A stretch of DNA of 64,000 nt from Streptomyces atratus (GTDB lineage Bacteria; Actinomycetota; Actinomycetes; Streptomycetales; Streptomycetaceae): positions 452,335 through 516,334 of the forward strand of contig NZ_BMRN01000003.1 in NCBI RefSeq assembly GCF_014648655.1, read 5' to 3'. Made by a program: the position numbers and the translations under genes. Shown here piece after piece: positions 24,818 to 32,924 of this stretch. Each line of letters starts with the position of its first letter. The first letter of the stretch is position 1. A model generated the notes under the pieces. The model was not told the DNA's origin. It saw nothing but the letters and a program-made list of their open reading frames with translations, and ran no database searches.

Positions 24818-26352
24818 GTCGCGTCGCCCTCCTCGTCCTGAACCCCCGCGTCGTGATCCCCGGCGGAACGGGTGAGCGGCTCGGCATCGCGCGGCAAGCG
24901 CAGTACGAACACCGCGCCGTCGCCGTCCGGCGAGTTCGCGGCCGTGATGTCACCACCGTGGATGTGCGCGTTCTCCATGGCGATCGACAGACCGAGACCA
25001 CTGCCCTCGGAGCGCGGCCGGGACGCGCTGGCCTTGTAGAACCGGTCGAAGACATGCGGCAGGACGTCCTCGGGGATACCGGGGCCGTGGTCGCGGACCT
25101 CGATGACGAGTTCGTCGCCCTCGGTCCGTACCGAGACCCGTACCGGCGAGCCGCCGTGCTTGAGCGCGTTGCCGATCAGATTCGCCAGGATCACATCGAG
25201 CCGACGCGGGTCGAGGCGGACCATCATGCCGCGCTCGGCGTCCAGATCCACCGCGTCCAGCCACGCGCGGGCGTCGATGCAGGCGGTGACCTGGTCGGCG
25301 ACATCGACCGTGTCGAGGACGAGCCGGGCCGTACCCGCGTCGAAGCGGGTGACCTCCATCAGGTTCTCCACCAGGTCGTTGAGGCGCCGGGTCTCGCTCA
25401 CCACGAGATGCACCGCGGGCGCGATCATCGGGTCCAGGCTGTCCGCCTCGTCCTCCAGCACTTCGGTGACGGCGGTCAGCGCGGTGAGCGGGGTGCGCAG
25501 CTCGTGGGACATGTCGGCGACGAACCGCCGGCTCGCCTCGTCCCGCGCGCTCATGTCCGCGACCTTCTTCTCCAGCGAACTCGCGGTCCTGTTGAACGTA
25601 CGGGAGAGATCGGCGAGTTCATCGGTGCCGGACACCACGAGCCTGGTGTCGAGCTTGCCCTCGCCGAGCTTGCGCGCGGCGTCACCGAGCCGTTGCACGG
25701 GCCGCAGCACGGTCGTCGCGGCGGCCTGCGCGAGCAGCGCCGAGCCGACCAGGGCGAGCCCGGTGGCGATCCCCAGTGACCACGCGAGGGAGTTCAGATC
25801 CTGCCGCTCCTGGTCGAGCGACTTCAGCATGTAGCCGGTCGGGCCACCACCGATGATCTTCGTACCGCCCACCAGATACGGCGTACCGCGGATGCTGACC
25901 CGCTGCCAGAACAAGTGGTACTCGTACTTGTTGCCCGCCTCCACCGGCTGCTTCTTGTTGACCGCCTTCTGCAACGACAGCGGCACGTTGTCGAGCGTGA
26001 AGGTGTCCAGATCGGAGTTGCCGACGATCGGCTTGCCGGCGTCGCGCTCGTCGACCAGCAGCACGCTGTAGCCGGGCGAGCTGCTCGCCATCTGCACGGC
26101 GGCGTTCTGCAGATCGTCCTTGGTGGGACGCAGCGGCAGCGAGGCCGCTCGGTTCTGCATCTCCTGGCGGAAGTCCCCGAGCGCGGAGTCCTGGGTACGC
26201 GTCAGTACGGCCTCGCGGTTCAGCCAGTACGCGATTCCCGAGGCGGACACTGCGGCGGTCAGCGCCACCAGCGCGAACACGACGACGAGACGCAGTCGCA
26301 GACTGGTCCAGCGAAGCCCGGTGAGCAGGCTCCGTTTGGCGGCGTCGCTCAC
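24814..26352 (-). CDS. afsQ2: AfsQ2-like sensor histidine kinase
   Basis: The 512-residue membrane kinase has an N-terminal transmembrane segment (LRLRLVVVFALVALTAAVSASGIAYWL), an extracytoplasmic sensing region of about 150 residues, a second segment near residues 190-210, a HAMP linker, the phosphoacceptor motif DMSHELRTPLTAL and the ATP-binding N, G1 and G2 boxes (NLIGNALKH, VRDHGPGIPE, GSGLGLSI). The GTG start overlaps the response regulator stop (GTGA). In S. coelicolor AfsQ1/AfsQ2 link nitrogen status, especially glutamate, to antibiotic production and development. I identify this pair by sequence similarity recalled from memory and by the divergent sigQ. Confidence 0.9.
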   Translation of the reverse strand: MSDAAKRSLLTGLRWTSLRLRLVVVFALVALTAAVSASGIAYWLNREAVLTRTQDSALGDFRQEMQNRAASLPLRPTKDDLQNAAVQMASSSPGYSVLLVDERDAGKPIVGNSDLDTFTLDNVPLSLQKAVNKKQPVEAGNKYEYHLFWQRVSIRGTPYLVGGTKIIGGGPTGYMLKSLDQERQDLNSLAWSLGIATGLALVGSALLAQAAATTVLRPVQRLGDAARKLGEGKLDTRLVVSGTDELADLSRTFNRTASSLEKKVADMSARDEASRRFVADMSHELRTPLTALTAVTEVLEDEADSLDPMIAPAVHLVVSETRRLNDLVENLMEVTRFDAGTARLVLDTVDVADQVTACIDARAWLDAVDLDAERGMMVRLDPRRLDVILANLIGNALKHGGSPVRVSVRTEGDELVIEVRDHGPGIPEDVLPHVFDRFYKASASRPRSEGSGLGLSIAMENAHIHGGDITAANSPDGDGAVFVLRLPRDAEPLTRSAGDHDAGVQDEEGDAT

Positions 26353-27035
26353 TGAGGCGAATCCAGTCGGTAGCCCACACCCCGAACGGTACGGATCAGG
26401 GTCGGCGAGGACGGTACGTCCTCCACCTTGGCGCGCAGCCGCTGCACACAGGCGTCCACGAGCCGGGAGTCACCGAGGTAGTCGTGCTCCCAGACCAGCC
26501 GCAGCAGCTGCTGCCGCGACAGGGCCTGGCCCGGCCGGCGGCTCAGCTCCAGCAGGAGTCGCAGCTCGGTCGGCGTGAGCTGCAGATCCTCGCCGTTCTT
26601 GGTCACGGTCATCGCGGAGCGGTCGATCACCACGTTCCCGAAGGTCGCGGAGTCGGTGGACTCGCGCTCACCGCGGCGCAGCACCGCCCGGATCCGGGCG
26701 TCGAGCACCCGGCCCTGCACGGGTTTCACCACATAGTCGTCGGCACCGGACTCAAGCCCGACCACGACGTCGATGTCGTCGCTGCGCGCGGTCAGCAGAA
26801 TGATCGGCAGCTGGTCGGTGCGCCGGATGCGCCGGCACACCTCGAAACCGTCGATGCCGGGCAGCATCACATCCAGCACGATCAGATCCGGCCGCTGCTC
26901 ACGCAGCAGTTTCAGACCGTCCTCTCCCGTCGCCGCGGTGGCCACACGGTGGCCCTGGCGTGACAGCGAGAGTTCGAGGGCCGTGCGGATGGCGTCGTCG
27001 TCCTCGATCAGCAACAGGAAAGGCACGCTGGTCAT
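26349..27035 (-). CDS. afsQ1: AfsQ1-like response regulator (OmpR family)
   Basis: The 228-residue regulator has a receiver domain (LLLIEDDDAIRTALE with the acidic pocket, DLIVLDVMLPG with phospho-Asp near residue 54, ILLTARSDD, YVVKPV) and a winged-helix DNA-binding domain (LTPTELRLLLELSRRPG...VDACVQRLRAKVE...IRTVRGVGYRL). The long identical stretches to S. coelicolor AfsQ1, as I recall it, make the name safe. It starts about 120 bp from the divergent sigQ region. That gap contains GTGAC-6-GTGAC, a match to the published AfsQ1 site. Confidence 0.92.
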   Translation of the reverse strand: MTSVPFLLLIEDDDAIRTALELSLSRQGHRVATAATGEDGLKLLREQRPDLIVLDVMLPGIDGFEVCRRIRRTDQLPIILLTARSDDIDVVVGLESGADDYVVKPVQGRVLDARIRAVLRRGERESTDSATFGNVVIDRSAMTVTKNGEDLQLTPTELRLLLELSRRPGQALSRQQLLRLVWEHDYLGDSRLVDACVQRLRAKVEDVPSSPTLIRTVRGVGYRLDSPQ

Positions 27036-27119
27036 TCTGACTCATGGGGGAGCCCCAGTTCGACAGTTGGCGCCGACTCATACATCCGGCGCACCGGCGA
27101 CGCACGGACGGCAGGCCCT

Positions 27120-27135
27120 GTGACAGGGCTGTGAC
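27120..27135. promoter_or_regulatory. AfsQ1 box, GTGAC-N6-GTGAC, between afsQ1 and sigQ
   Basis: GTGACAGGGCTGTGAC fits the published AfsQ1 consensus GTnAC-n6-GTnAC exactly. It lies 84 bp upstream of the afsQ1 start on one side and about 84 bp upstream of the proposed sigQ ATG on the other. Confidence 0.75.
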
Positions 27136-27218
27136 AGTCGGGGGACAGCGCGATGAAACTGCCCCGGCAAGCTCATTGGCACAAGGAACGGACGGACTCC
27201 ACCGATGGGGGGCGCGAG

Positions 27219-28019
27219 ATGAACGCAACTCACAGCACCACCGCAAGCGCAGTTGTCACGCGTCTCCACGATGTCGGCCGGAGCACCGAGAAGTCCGGCG
27301 CCGGAGGGGGGACCTCCCTGCTCGAGCGAAGCCGAGAGCTCGGGGGAGGCCGGGGGTGCGTTCGTGGCGTCGGGCGTCAGCACATGCCGTACATGGCGGT
27401 GGTCGACGCGCCTGTGGGGGCCAACGGGGGAAGCGGCGGGGGAGCCGCGTACGGGGAGGTCATAGGGGAGCGGAAGCCCCCGGCGCAGGCCGAGGACGCC
27501 GAAACGGCGTTCACGGCCTACGTCCGGGAGCGCCGCGCCTCCCTGTACGCAACCGCCTACCACCTGACCGGAGACCGGTTCGAGGCCGAGGATCTGCTGC
27601 AGAGCGCCCTCTTCTCGACGTACCGGGCGTGGGACCGGATCAGCGACAAGGCAGCGGTCGGTGGCTATCTGCGCCGCACCATGACCAACCTGCACATCAG
27701 CGCCTGGCGCAGGCGCAAGCTCAACGAGTACCCGACCGAGGAGCTGCCGGAGACGGCGGGCGACACGGACGCGATGCGCGGCACGGAACTGCGCGCCGTG
27801 CTCTGGCAGGCGCTGGCGCGACTGCCGGAACTCCAGCGCACGATGCTGGTCCTGCGCTACTACGAGGGCCGCACCGACCCGGAGATCGCGGCCATACTCG
27901 ACATCAGTGTCGGCACGGTGAAGTCCAGCATCTGGCGGTCGCTCCGCCGGCTGCGCGAGGACGAGGTCCTCAGCTTCGGCCGTGACGAGGAGGAGTCCTT
28001 CGGCGAGCTGGTGGCCTGA
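27219..28019 (+). CDS. sigQ: SigQ-like ECF sigma factor
   Basis: The conserved sigma part is in the last 175 residues: FTAYVRERRASLYATAYHLTGDRFEAEDLLQSALFSTYRAW (region 2), GYLRRTMTNLHISAWRRRK, and LPELQRTMLVLRYYEGRTDPEIAAILDISVGTVKSSIWRSL (region 4). In S. coelicolor SigQ is induced by AfsQ1 and represses antibiotic production. The start is uncertain. ATG 27219 gives 266 residues, but the first 90 are low-complexity and include a palindromic repeat at 27306-27349. ATGs at 27384 and 27393 give about 210 residues, nearer to a standard ECF factor. The divergent afsQ1-afsQ2 operon and the AfsQ1 box support the name. Confidence 0.85.
   Translation: MNATHSTTASAVVTRLHDVGRSTEKSGAGGGTSLLERSRELGGGRGCVRGVGRQHMPYMAVVDAPVGANGGSGGGAAYGEVIGERKPPAQAEDAETAFTAYVRERRASLYATAYHLTGDRFEAEDLLQSALFSTYRAWDRISDKAAVGGYLRRTMTNLHISAWRRRKLNEYPTEELPETAGDTDAMRGTELRAVLWQALARLPELQRTMLVLRYYEGRTDPEIAAILDISVGTVKSSIWRSLRRLREDEVLSFGRDEEESFGELVA
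27306..27349. repeat. Palindromic Streptomyces repeat inside or just before sigQ
   Basis: The stretch GGGGGACCTCCCTGCTCGAG..., ending CGAGAGCTCGGGGGAGG, can fold as an imperfect hairpin. I recognise it as a common interspersed element of Streptomyces genomes, normally intergenic. Here it is in the 5' part of the sigQ frame. Confidence 0.6.
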
Positions 28020-28160
28020 AGGGACGGGGGGAAACGGGGGATACGGGGAAAGCGGGGCCGCTGCTTCGGGGGAGGCGGCGGTGCACGGGGGTACGGGGGA
28101 GTGCTGCGGGGTCGGACGGGCCGGGGGGTCCGGTCCGGCCCCGTCGACATGTGCGCAAGA

Positions 28161-28210
28161 TCAAGCCCCTCCGGCGATTGAGGAGCGGGGGCCGGGGGCA
28201 GTGCCCCCGG
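28161..28210. repeat. Interspersed GC-rich palindromic repeat, copy B (forward)
   Basis: The copy reads AAGCCCCTCCGGCGATTGAG followed by a GCGGGGGCCGGGGG run and a small GGGGGCA/TGCCCCC hairpin. Related copies are at 42407, 46858 and 51157 and, partly, 24143. It fills the gap between sigQ and the uridine-kinase-like gene, which also contains a G-rich tract (28020-28140) with no gene. Confidence 0.65.
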
Positions 28211-28224
28211 CTACGGGAAGCCCG

Positions 28225-28932
28225 CTACACCGTCCCCCGCGCCGCGGACGCGCGTCGGCAGCGTCCCGCCGCCGCGGCGGCCAGCCTTCCCAGTGCCTCC
28301 TCCTTGCCGCACGGATACGCACCCAGCGCCGTCTGCCGCGCCACGATGCGCCGTTCCGCCCGCATCAGCCGCCACCCCCGCCGCAGCAGGAACGGCACCG
28401 ACTTCCGTCCCTCCCGCAGATCCCGCAACAGCCGACGGCGGAACGTCGTCGTCGGACGGCCGCGCAGGCACAGCGCGTCGGCGAGCACGCCCAGTTCCTG
28501 GCACCGTTCGACTATGTCCGCCGCAAAGATCCCCTCGGCCACGAACAGTGGTGTGCGCTCGATGTGGAGGGCCTCCCGGTCGACCCGGCAGCTCGTGGCG
28601 ATGTCGTACACCGGGACGTTCGTACGCCCTGTGCGGCACAGCTCCAGGATGGCGGCGACCGCCGCATCGGAGTCCCAGGACTGCGCGGAGTCCCAGTCGA
28701 TGTCCAAACTGCCGGGAACGAGCGGCAGCGTGGGGTCGTCGCCCTCCTTGTAGAAGTCGTCCAGGCGCAGCACCGGCAGGTCGGTGCGGGCGGCGAGGGA
28801 GGACTTGCCGGAGCCGGAAGGGCCGGCGAGCAGCACGACGCGGGTCGGGATCGGTTGGGAATTCACAGGACACGAGTGTGAGGCATTGACCCGCTCAGGG
28901 GATCCCCCGGTGCCTGTGTTGGTATCGAGCAT
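28225..28932 (-). CDS. Uridine kinase-like P-loop NTPase
   Basis: About 235 residues with Walker A GPSGSGKSS (near residue 39), then LRLDDFYKEGDDPTLP, which matches the substrate loop LDSFYR of uridine/cytidine kinases, DIDWDSAQSWD, VPVYDIATSCR and a basic lid FRRRLLRDLREGRKS. The family phosphorylates uridine or cytidine to the monophosphate. The ATG at 28932 is preceded by GAGGTGTG; the GTG at 28887 is an alternative that gives a shorter head. A single CTCTACGC half-site of the window's nucleoside operator lies 14 bp upstream (28946-28953). The C-terminal 40 residues are Ala/Arg-rich. Confidence 0.75.
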   Translation of the reverse strand: MLDTNTGTGGSPERVNASHSCPVNSQPIPTRVVLLAGPSGSGKSSLAARTDLPVLRLDDFYKEGDDPTLPLVPGSLDIDWDSAQSWDSDAAVAAILELCRTGRTNVPVYDIATSCRVDREALHIERTPLFVAEGIFAADIVERCQELGVLADALCLRGRPTTTFRRRLLRDLREGRKSVPFLLRRGWRLMRAERRIVARQTALGAYPCGKEEALGRLAAAAAGRCRRASAARGTV

Positions 28933-28995
28933 CACACCTCAACTACTCTACGCATCCAGATGGTTACTCGATGGTCGCGATCAGGTGGGAAATCC

Positions 28996-29412
28996 ATGGC
29001 ACGTCACGCACTTTCCAAGTCCCGGCGCCGCGCCCTGCTGCGGGCAGGTCTGACCGTCACAGCGGTGGGTGCCGCGCTCGGTGCGGGGGGTGCGGCGGCC
29101 CAGGCGGCACCGCTGCCCCTCGCACCGGCCGCGGGCGCCGACAGCAGCCTCGGCGGGGTCGGTGGGGCGACCGGGAGCGCGGTGACCGGAACGCTCGGGC
29201 ACTCGCTCGACAACGGCATCGCACCGGTGACGCATCTGCGCCTCGACCCGCTGGCCGGTACGGGCGTGGACCCGCTGGACAACGCGGTGGCAACGCAGGT
29301 CGCCGACTTCAAGCCGGTCTCCACGGCCGCCGTCACCGGCCCGGTGACCAGTGGGGGCGCACTGAAGGACCTGCCGGTGGTGGGGCAGGCGACAGAGGTG
29401 CTGCACCGCTGA
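28996..29412 (+). CDS. Small secreted protein of unknown function
   Basis: The 138-residue precursor has a long basic n-region (ARHALSKSRRRALLRAG) and a signal peptide ending AAAQAAP near residue 33. The mature part is Gly/Ala/Leu-rich, with repeated HSLDNGIAPVTHLRLDPL and VDPLDNAVATQVADFKPV segments that share an LDN core. No catalytic motif is seen. It resembles secreted Streptomyces proteins often annotated only as secreted or ATP-binding without evidence. The ATG at 28996 has GGTGGG 6 bases upstream; earlier starts in the frame lack a ribosome-binding site. Confidence 0.65.
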   Translation: MARHALSKSRRRALLRAGLTVTAVGAALGAGGAAAQAAPLPLAPAAGADSSLGGVGGATGSAVTGTLGHSLDNGIAPVTHLRLDPLAGTGVDPLDNAVATQVADFKPVSTAAVTGPVTSGGALKDLPVVGQATEVLHR

Positions 29413-29497
29413 GGTGGACGCGGGCCGGGGTGCGGACACCGGCACGGACACGGCCCGCTCCTCCGGGATCCCGGAGTAGCGGGCCGCCGTCACGCGG

Positions 29498-30403
29498 TCA
29501 GTACGACGATCCCGAAGCGCCCAGTGCGCCCGTCGGGTGCCAGACCGTCTTCGTCTCCAGGAAGGCCGTCAGGCGGTGGGTGCCCGGATCGGCCGACCAG
29601 TCGAAGGCGCCACCTTCGTCCACAGGCTGTGGACCGAGAACTCGCTTCAGGTTGTCCGCCGCAGCGATCTCCAGCTCCTTCGCCAGAGTGGCGTCCGCGC
29701 CCGTGAGGTCGATGGCGTTCACGTCCTGGTGGGACGCGAGCGGTGCCGCGATCTCCGCCGTCTTCCCGGACAGGATGTTGACCACACCGCCCGGCAGGTC
29801 GGAGGTGGCCAGCACCTCGCCCAGGGACAGGGCCGGCAGCGGGGAGTCCGCCGAGGCGACGACGACCGCCGTGTTGCCGGTCGCGATCACCGGGGCGATC
29901 ACCGAGACCAGGCCCAGGAACGAGGACTTCTGGGGCGCCAGCACCGTGACCACGCCGGTCGGCTCGGGCGTGGACAGATTGAAGAACGGGCCCGCGACCG
30001 GGTTCGCCCCACCCACGACCTGGCCGATCTTGTCGGTCCAGCCCGCGTACCAGACCCAGCGGTCGATCGCCGCGTCCACGACGGCCGCCGCCTTGGACTT
30101 CGACAGGCCCTCCGCGTCCGCCACTTCCCGTACGAACTGGTCCTTGCGGCCCTCCAGCATCTCCGCGATGCGGTAGAGGATCTGGCCGCGGTTGTACGCC
30201 GTCGCACCCGACCAGCCGCCGAACGCCTTGCGGGCGGCCACGACCGCGTCACGCGCGTCCTTGCGGGAGGACTGGGGGGCGTTCGCCAGCCACTTGCCCT
30301 TGGAGTCCGTCACCTCGTACACCCGGCCGCTCTCGGAGCGGGGGAACTTGCCCCCGACGTACAGCTTGTAGGTCTTGAAGACGCTCAGACGGTTATCGGA
30401 CAT
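29498..30403 (-). CDS. ALDH-fold protein without catalytic cysteine (second half of a split ALDH16-like pair)
   Basis: The 301-residue protein keeps the N-terminal NAD-binding half of an aldehyde dehydrogenase (YKLYVGGKFPRSESGRVYEV, GPFFNLSTPEPTGVVTVLAPQKSS, VIATGNTAVVVAS, DLPGGVVNILSG) but stops before the catalytic domain. It contains no Cys at all and no GQVC motif, so it cannot act as an aldehyde dehydrogenase alone. Its ATG overlaps the end of the complete ALDH gene by 11 bp, which implies coupled translation and probably a complex. The arrangement recalls ALDH16, where an active and an inactive ALDH domain are fused. It is the last gene of the deoC operon. Confidence 0.8.
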   Translation of the reverse strand: MSDNRLSVFKTYKLYVGGKFPRSESGRVYEVTDSKGKWLANAPQSSRKDARDAVVAARKAFGGWSGATAYNRGQILYRIAEMLEGRKDQFVREVADAEGLSKSKAAAVVDAAIDRWVWYAGWTDKIGQVVGGANPVAGPFFNLSTPEPTGVVTVLAPQKSSFLGLVSVIAPVIATGNTAVVVASADSPLPALSLGEVLATSDLPGGVVNILSGKTAEIAAPLASHQDVNAIDLTGADATLAKELEIAAADNLKRVLGPQPVDEGGAFDWSADPGTHRLTAFLETKTVWHPTGALGASGSSY

Positions 30404-31832
30404 CGAGGTACGCCTCCAGGCCGTGACGGCCGCCTTCGCGGCCGAAGCCCGACTCCTTGTAGCCGCCGAAGGGCGAGGTCGGGTCGAACTTGTTGAACGT
30501 GTTGGCCCAGACGACGCCTGCCCGGAGCTTGTTCGCCACCGCGAGGATGCGGGAGCCCTTCTCCGTCCAGATGCCGGCCGAGAGGCCGTACTGGCTGTTG
30601 TTGGCCTTGGCGACCGCCTCGTCGGGCGTACGGAACGACAGCACCGACAGCACCGGGCCGAAGATCTCGTCGCGGGCGATGGTGTGCGCCTGGGTGACGT
30701 TCGTGAACAGCGTCGGGGCGAACCAGTAGCCGGAAGAGGGGAGTTCACAGGAGGCGGACCAGCGTTCGGCGCCCTCCGCCTCGCCCGTCTCGACGAGCGC
30801 GGTGATCCGGGCGAGCTGCTCCGCGGAGTTGATCGCGCCGATGTCGGTGTTCTTGTCCAGCGGGTCGCCGAGCCGGAGAGTGGACAGCCGGCGCTTCAGG
30901 GCGTCCAGCAGCTCGTCCTGGATCGACTCCTGCACGAGCAGGCGCGAGCCCGCGCAGCAGACCTGGCCCTGGTTGAAGAAGATGCCGGTGACGATGCCCT
31001 CGACGGCCTGGTCGATCGGGGCGTCGTCGAAGACGATGTTGGCGCCCTTGCCGCCCAGTTCCAGGGTGACCTTCTTGTTCGTGCCGGCGATCTGGCGGGC
31101 GATGGCCTTGCCGACCGCGGTCGAGCCGGTGAAGGCGATCTTGTTGACGTCCTCGTGCTCGACGAGGGCGGCGCCCGCGTCCCCGTACCCGGTGAGGATG
31201 TTCACGACACCCTTCGGCAGTCCCGCCTGGCGGCAGATGTCCGCGAAGAAGAGCGCGGAGAGCGGGGTCGTCTCGGCGGGCTTGAGGACCACCGTGTTGC
31301 CGGTGGCGAGCGCCGGGGCGATCTTCCAGGCCAGCATGAGGAGCGGGAAGTTCCACGGGATGATCTGGCCCGCGACGCCGAGCGGGCGGGGGTTCGCGCC
31401 GTAGCCGGCGTGGTCGAGCTTGTCGGCCCAGCCCGCGTAGTAGAAGAAGTGCGCCGCGACCAGGGGGAGGTCCGCGTCGCGCGTCTCCTTGATCGGCTTG
31501 CCGTTGTCGAGGGTTTCGAGAACGGCGAGCTCGCGGCTGCGCTCCTGGATGATCCGGGCGATCCGGAAGAGGTACTTGGCGCGCTCGGAACCGGGCAGCG
31601 CCGACCACTTCTCGAACGCCTTGCGGGCCGCCTTCACGGCCCGGTCGACGTCCGCGGCGCCGGCCTGCGCGACCTCGGAGAGCACCTCTTCGCTGCTCGG
31701 CGAGACCGTCTTGAAAACCTTGCCGTCGGCCGCGTCGGTGAACTCGCCGTCGATGAACAGGCCGTACGAGGGCGCGATATCGACGACCGAGCGCGACTCG
31801 GGGGCGGGGGCGTACTCGAATGCAGATGCCAT
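30393..31832 (-). CDS. Aldehyde dehydrogenase, catalytic subunit, in the deoC operon
   Basis: This full-length 479-residue NAD(P)-dependent ALDH has the oxyanion Asn in IIPWNFPLLM, the cofactor-site Lys in VVLKPAETTP, GFTGSTAVG-like sequence FTGSTAVGKA, the catalytic Glu in LELGGKG and the catalytic Cys in GQVCCAGSR (near residue 286), and the C-terminal EIFGPVLSVL and NTFNKFDPTSPFGG motifs. It starts 5 bp after the deoC stop, so the two are co-transcribed. DeoC releases acetaldehyde, and its oxidation to acetate is the simplest proposed role, although substrate specificity cannot be read here. A Cys-less ALDH-fold partner overlaps the 3' end. Confidence 0.92.
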   Translation of the reverse strand: MASAFEYAPAPESRSVVDIAPSYGLFIDGEFTDAADGKVFKTVSPSSEEVLSEVAQAGAADVDRAVKAARKAFEKWSALPGSERAKYLFRIARIIQERSRELAVLETLDNGKPIKETRDADLPLVAAHFFYYAGWADKLDHAGYGANPRPLGVAGQIIPWNFPLLMLAWKIAPALATGNTVVLKPAETTPLSALFFADICRQAGLPKGVVNILTGYGDAGAALVEHEDVNKIAFTGSTAVGKAIARQIAGTNKKVTLELGGKGANIVFDDAPIDQAVEGIVTGIFFNQGQVCCAGSRLLVQESIQDELLDALKRRLSTLRLGDPLDKNTDIGAINSAEQLARITALVETGEAEGAERWSASCELPSSGYWFAPTLFTNVTQAHTIARDEIFGPVLSVLSFRTPDEAVAKANNSQYGLSAGIWTEKGSRILAVANKLRAGVVWANTFNKFDPTSPFGGYKESGFGREGGRHGLEAYLDVR

Positions 31833-31837
31833 GGGGA

Positions 31838-32800
31838 TCAGTCCACCGTCACGTAATCGGGGCCGGAGTAACGGCCGGTGCTGAGCTTCTGGCGCTGCAT
31901 CAGCAGATCGTTCAGCAGGCTGGAGGCGCCGAAGCGGAACCAGTGGTTGTCCAGCCAGTCCTCGCCCGCGGTCTCGTTCACCAGCACCAGGAACTTGATC
32001 GCGTCCTTGGATGTACGGATGCCGCCGGCCGGCTTCACACCGATCTGTACGCCGGTCTGCGCCCGGAAGTCGCGCACGGCCTCCAGCATCAGCAGGGTGT
32101 TCGCGGGCGTGGCGTTGGTGCCCACCTTGCCGGTCGACGTCTTGATGAAGTCGGCGCCCGCCAGCATGCCGAGCCAGGAGGCGCGGCGGATGTTGTCGTA
32201 CGTGGACAGCTCGCCGGTCTCGAAGATCACCTTGAGCCGGGCGTCAGGGCCGTCGGCCCGCGCGCACTCGGCCTTCACGGCGAGGATCTCCTCGTACACC
32301 TTGAGGTAATGGCCGGAGAGGAAGGCACCCCGGTCGATCACCATGTCGATCTCGTCGGCCCCGGCGGCAACGGCGTCGCGGACATCCGCGAGCTTGACGT
32401 CGAGCGCGGCGCGGCCGGCGGGGAAGGCCGTCGCCACGGACGCCACCTTCACGCCGGAGCCGGCCAGCGCGGCGACGGCGGTCGCCGCCATGTCGGGGTA
32501 GACACAGACCGCCGCGGTACGCGGGGCCGTGCGGTCGGTCGGGTCGGGATTGACGGCCTTGGCGGCGAGAGCCCGGACCTTGCCCGGGGTGTCCGCGCCT
32601 TCCAGCGTCGTCAGGTCGATCATCGAGATGGCCAGGTCGATGGCGTACGCCTTGGCCGTCGTCTTGATCGAACGGGTTCCGAGGGACGCGGCGCGCGCTT
32701 CGAGGCCGACGGCGTCGACGCCGGGCAGCCCGTGCAGGAAGCGGCGCAGCGCACTGTCGGACGCGGTCGCGTCGGAGAATGCGGGAGCAGTGGTGGGCAT
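31838..32800 (-). CDS. deoC: Deoxyribose-phosphate aldolase
   Basis: This 320-residue class I aldolase splits 2-deoxyribose 5-phosphate into glyceraldehyde 3-phosphate and acetaldehyde. Active-site motifs are present: the Schiff-base Lys in ADFIKTSTGKVG (near residue 216), GVKPAGGIRT with the second Lys, and DEIDMVIDRGAFLSG. It is longer than E. coli DeoC because of N- and C-terminal extensions common in actinobacteria. The ATG at 32800 is favoured because the operator lies just upstream, from 32820; a longer frame would run through the operator. Two ALDH genes follow directly. The gene completes deoxynucleoside breakdown begun by deoA and pnp. Confidence 0.93.
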   Translation of the reverse strand: MPTTAPAFSDATASDSALRRFLHGLPGVDAVGLEARAASLGTRSIKTTAKAYAIDLAISMIDLTTLEGADTPGKVRALAAKAVNPDPTDRTAPRTAAVCVYPDMAATAVAALAGSGVKVASVATAFPAGRAALDVKLADVRDAVAAGADEIDMVIDRGAFLSGHYLKVYEEILAVKAECARADGPDARLKVIFETGELSTYDNIRRASWLGMLAGADFIKTSTGKVGTNATPANTLLMLEAVRDFRAQTGVQIGVKPAGGIRTSKDAIKFLVLVNETAGEDWLDNHWFRFGASSLLNDLLMQRQKLSTGRYSGPDYVTVD

Positions 32801-32819
32801 GGTCACCAGAGGAGCATAT

Positions 32820-32831
32820 CTACGCGCGTAG
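32820..32831. promoter_or_regulatory. Perfect operator-like palindrome upstream of deoC
   Basis: CTACGCGCGTAG is perfect here and lies 19 bp before the deoC start on the minus strand. The spacing resembles that at add (16 bp) and pnp (25 bp). Confidence 0.8.
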
Positions 32832-32924
32832 CGACCTGTACAGGGGGCCTGCTCATCCGTGCGTCGCACAGTACCGCGACGGCCGCCCCGGCGCCCCTTG
32901 CGCACGTCAGGCAGAATCGGGCCC

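Noticed and set aside
28020..28140. The G-rich tract after sigQ as a coding continuation or structured RNA
   Set aside because: It follows the sigQ stop, is a low-complexity run of GGGGA/CGGGG units, and has no ribosome-binding site or stable symmetrical fold beyond the adjacent repeat.
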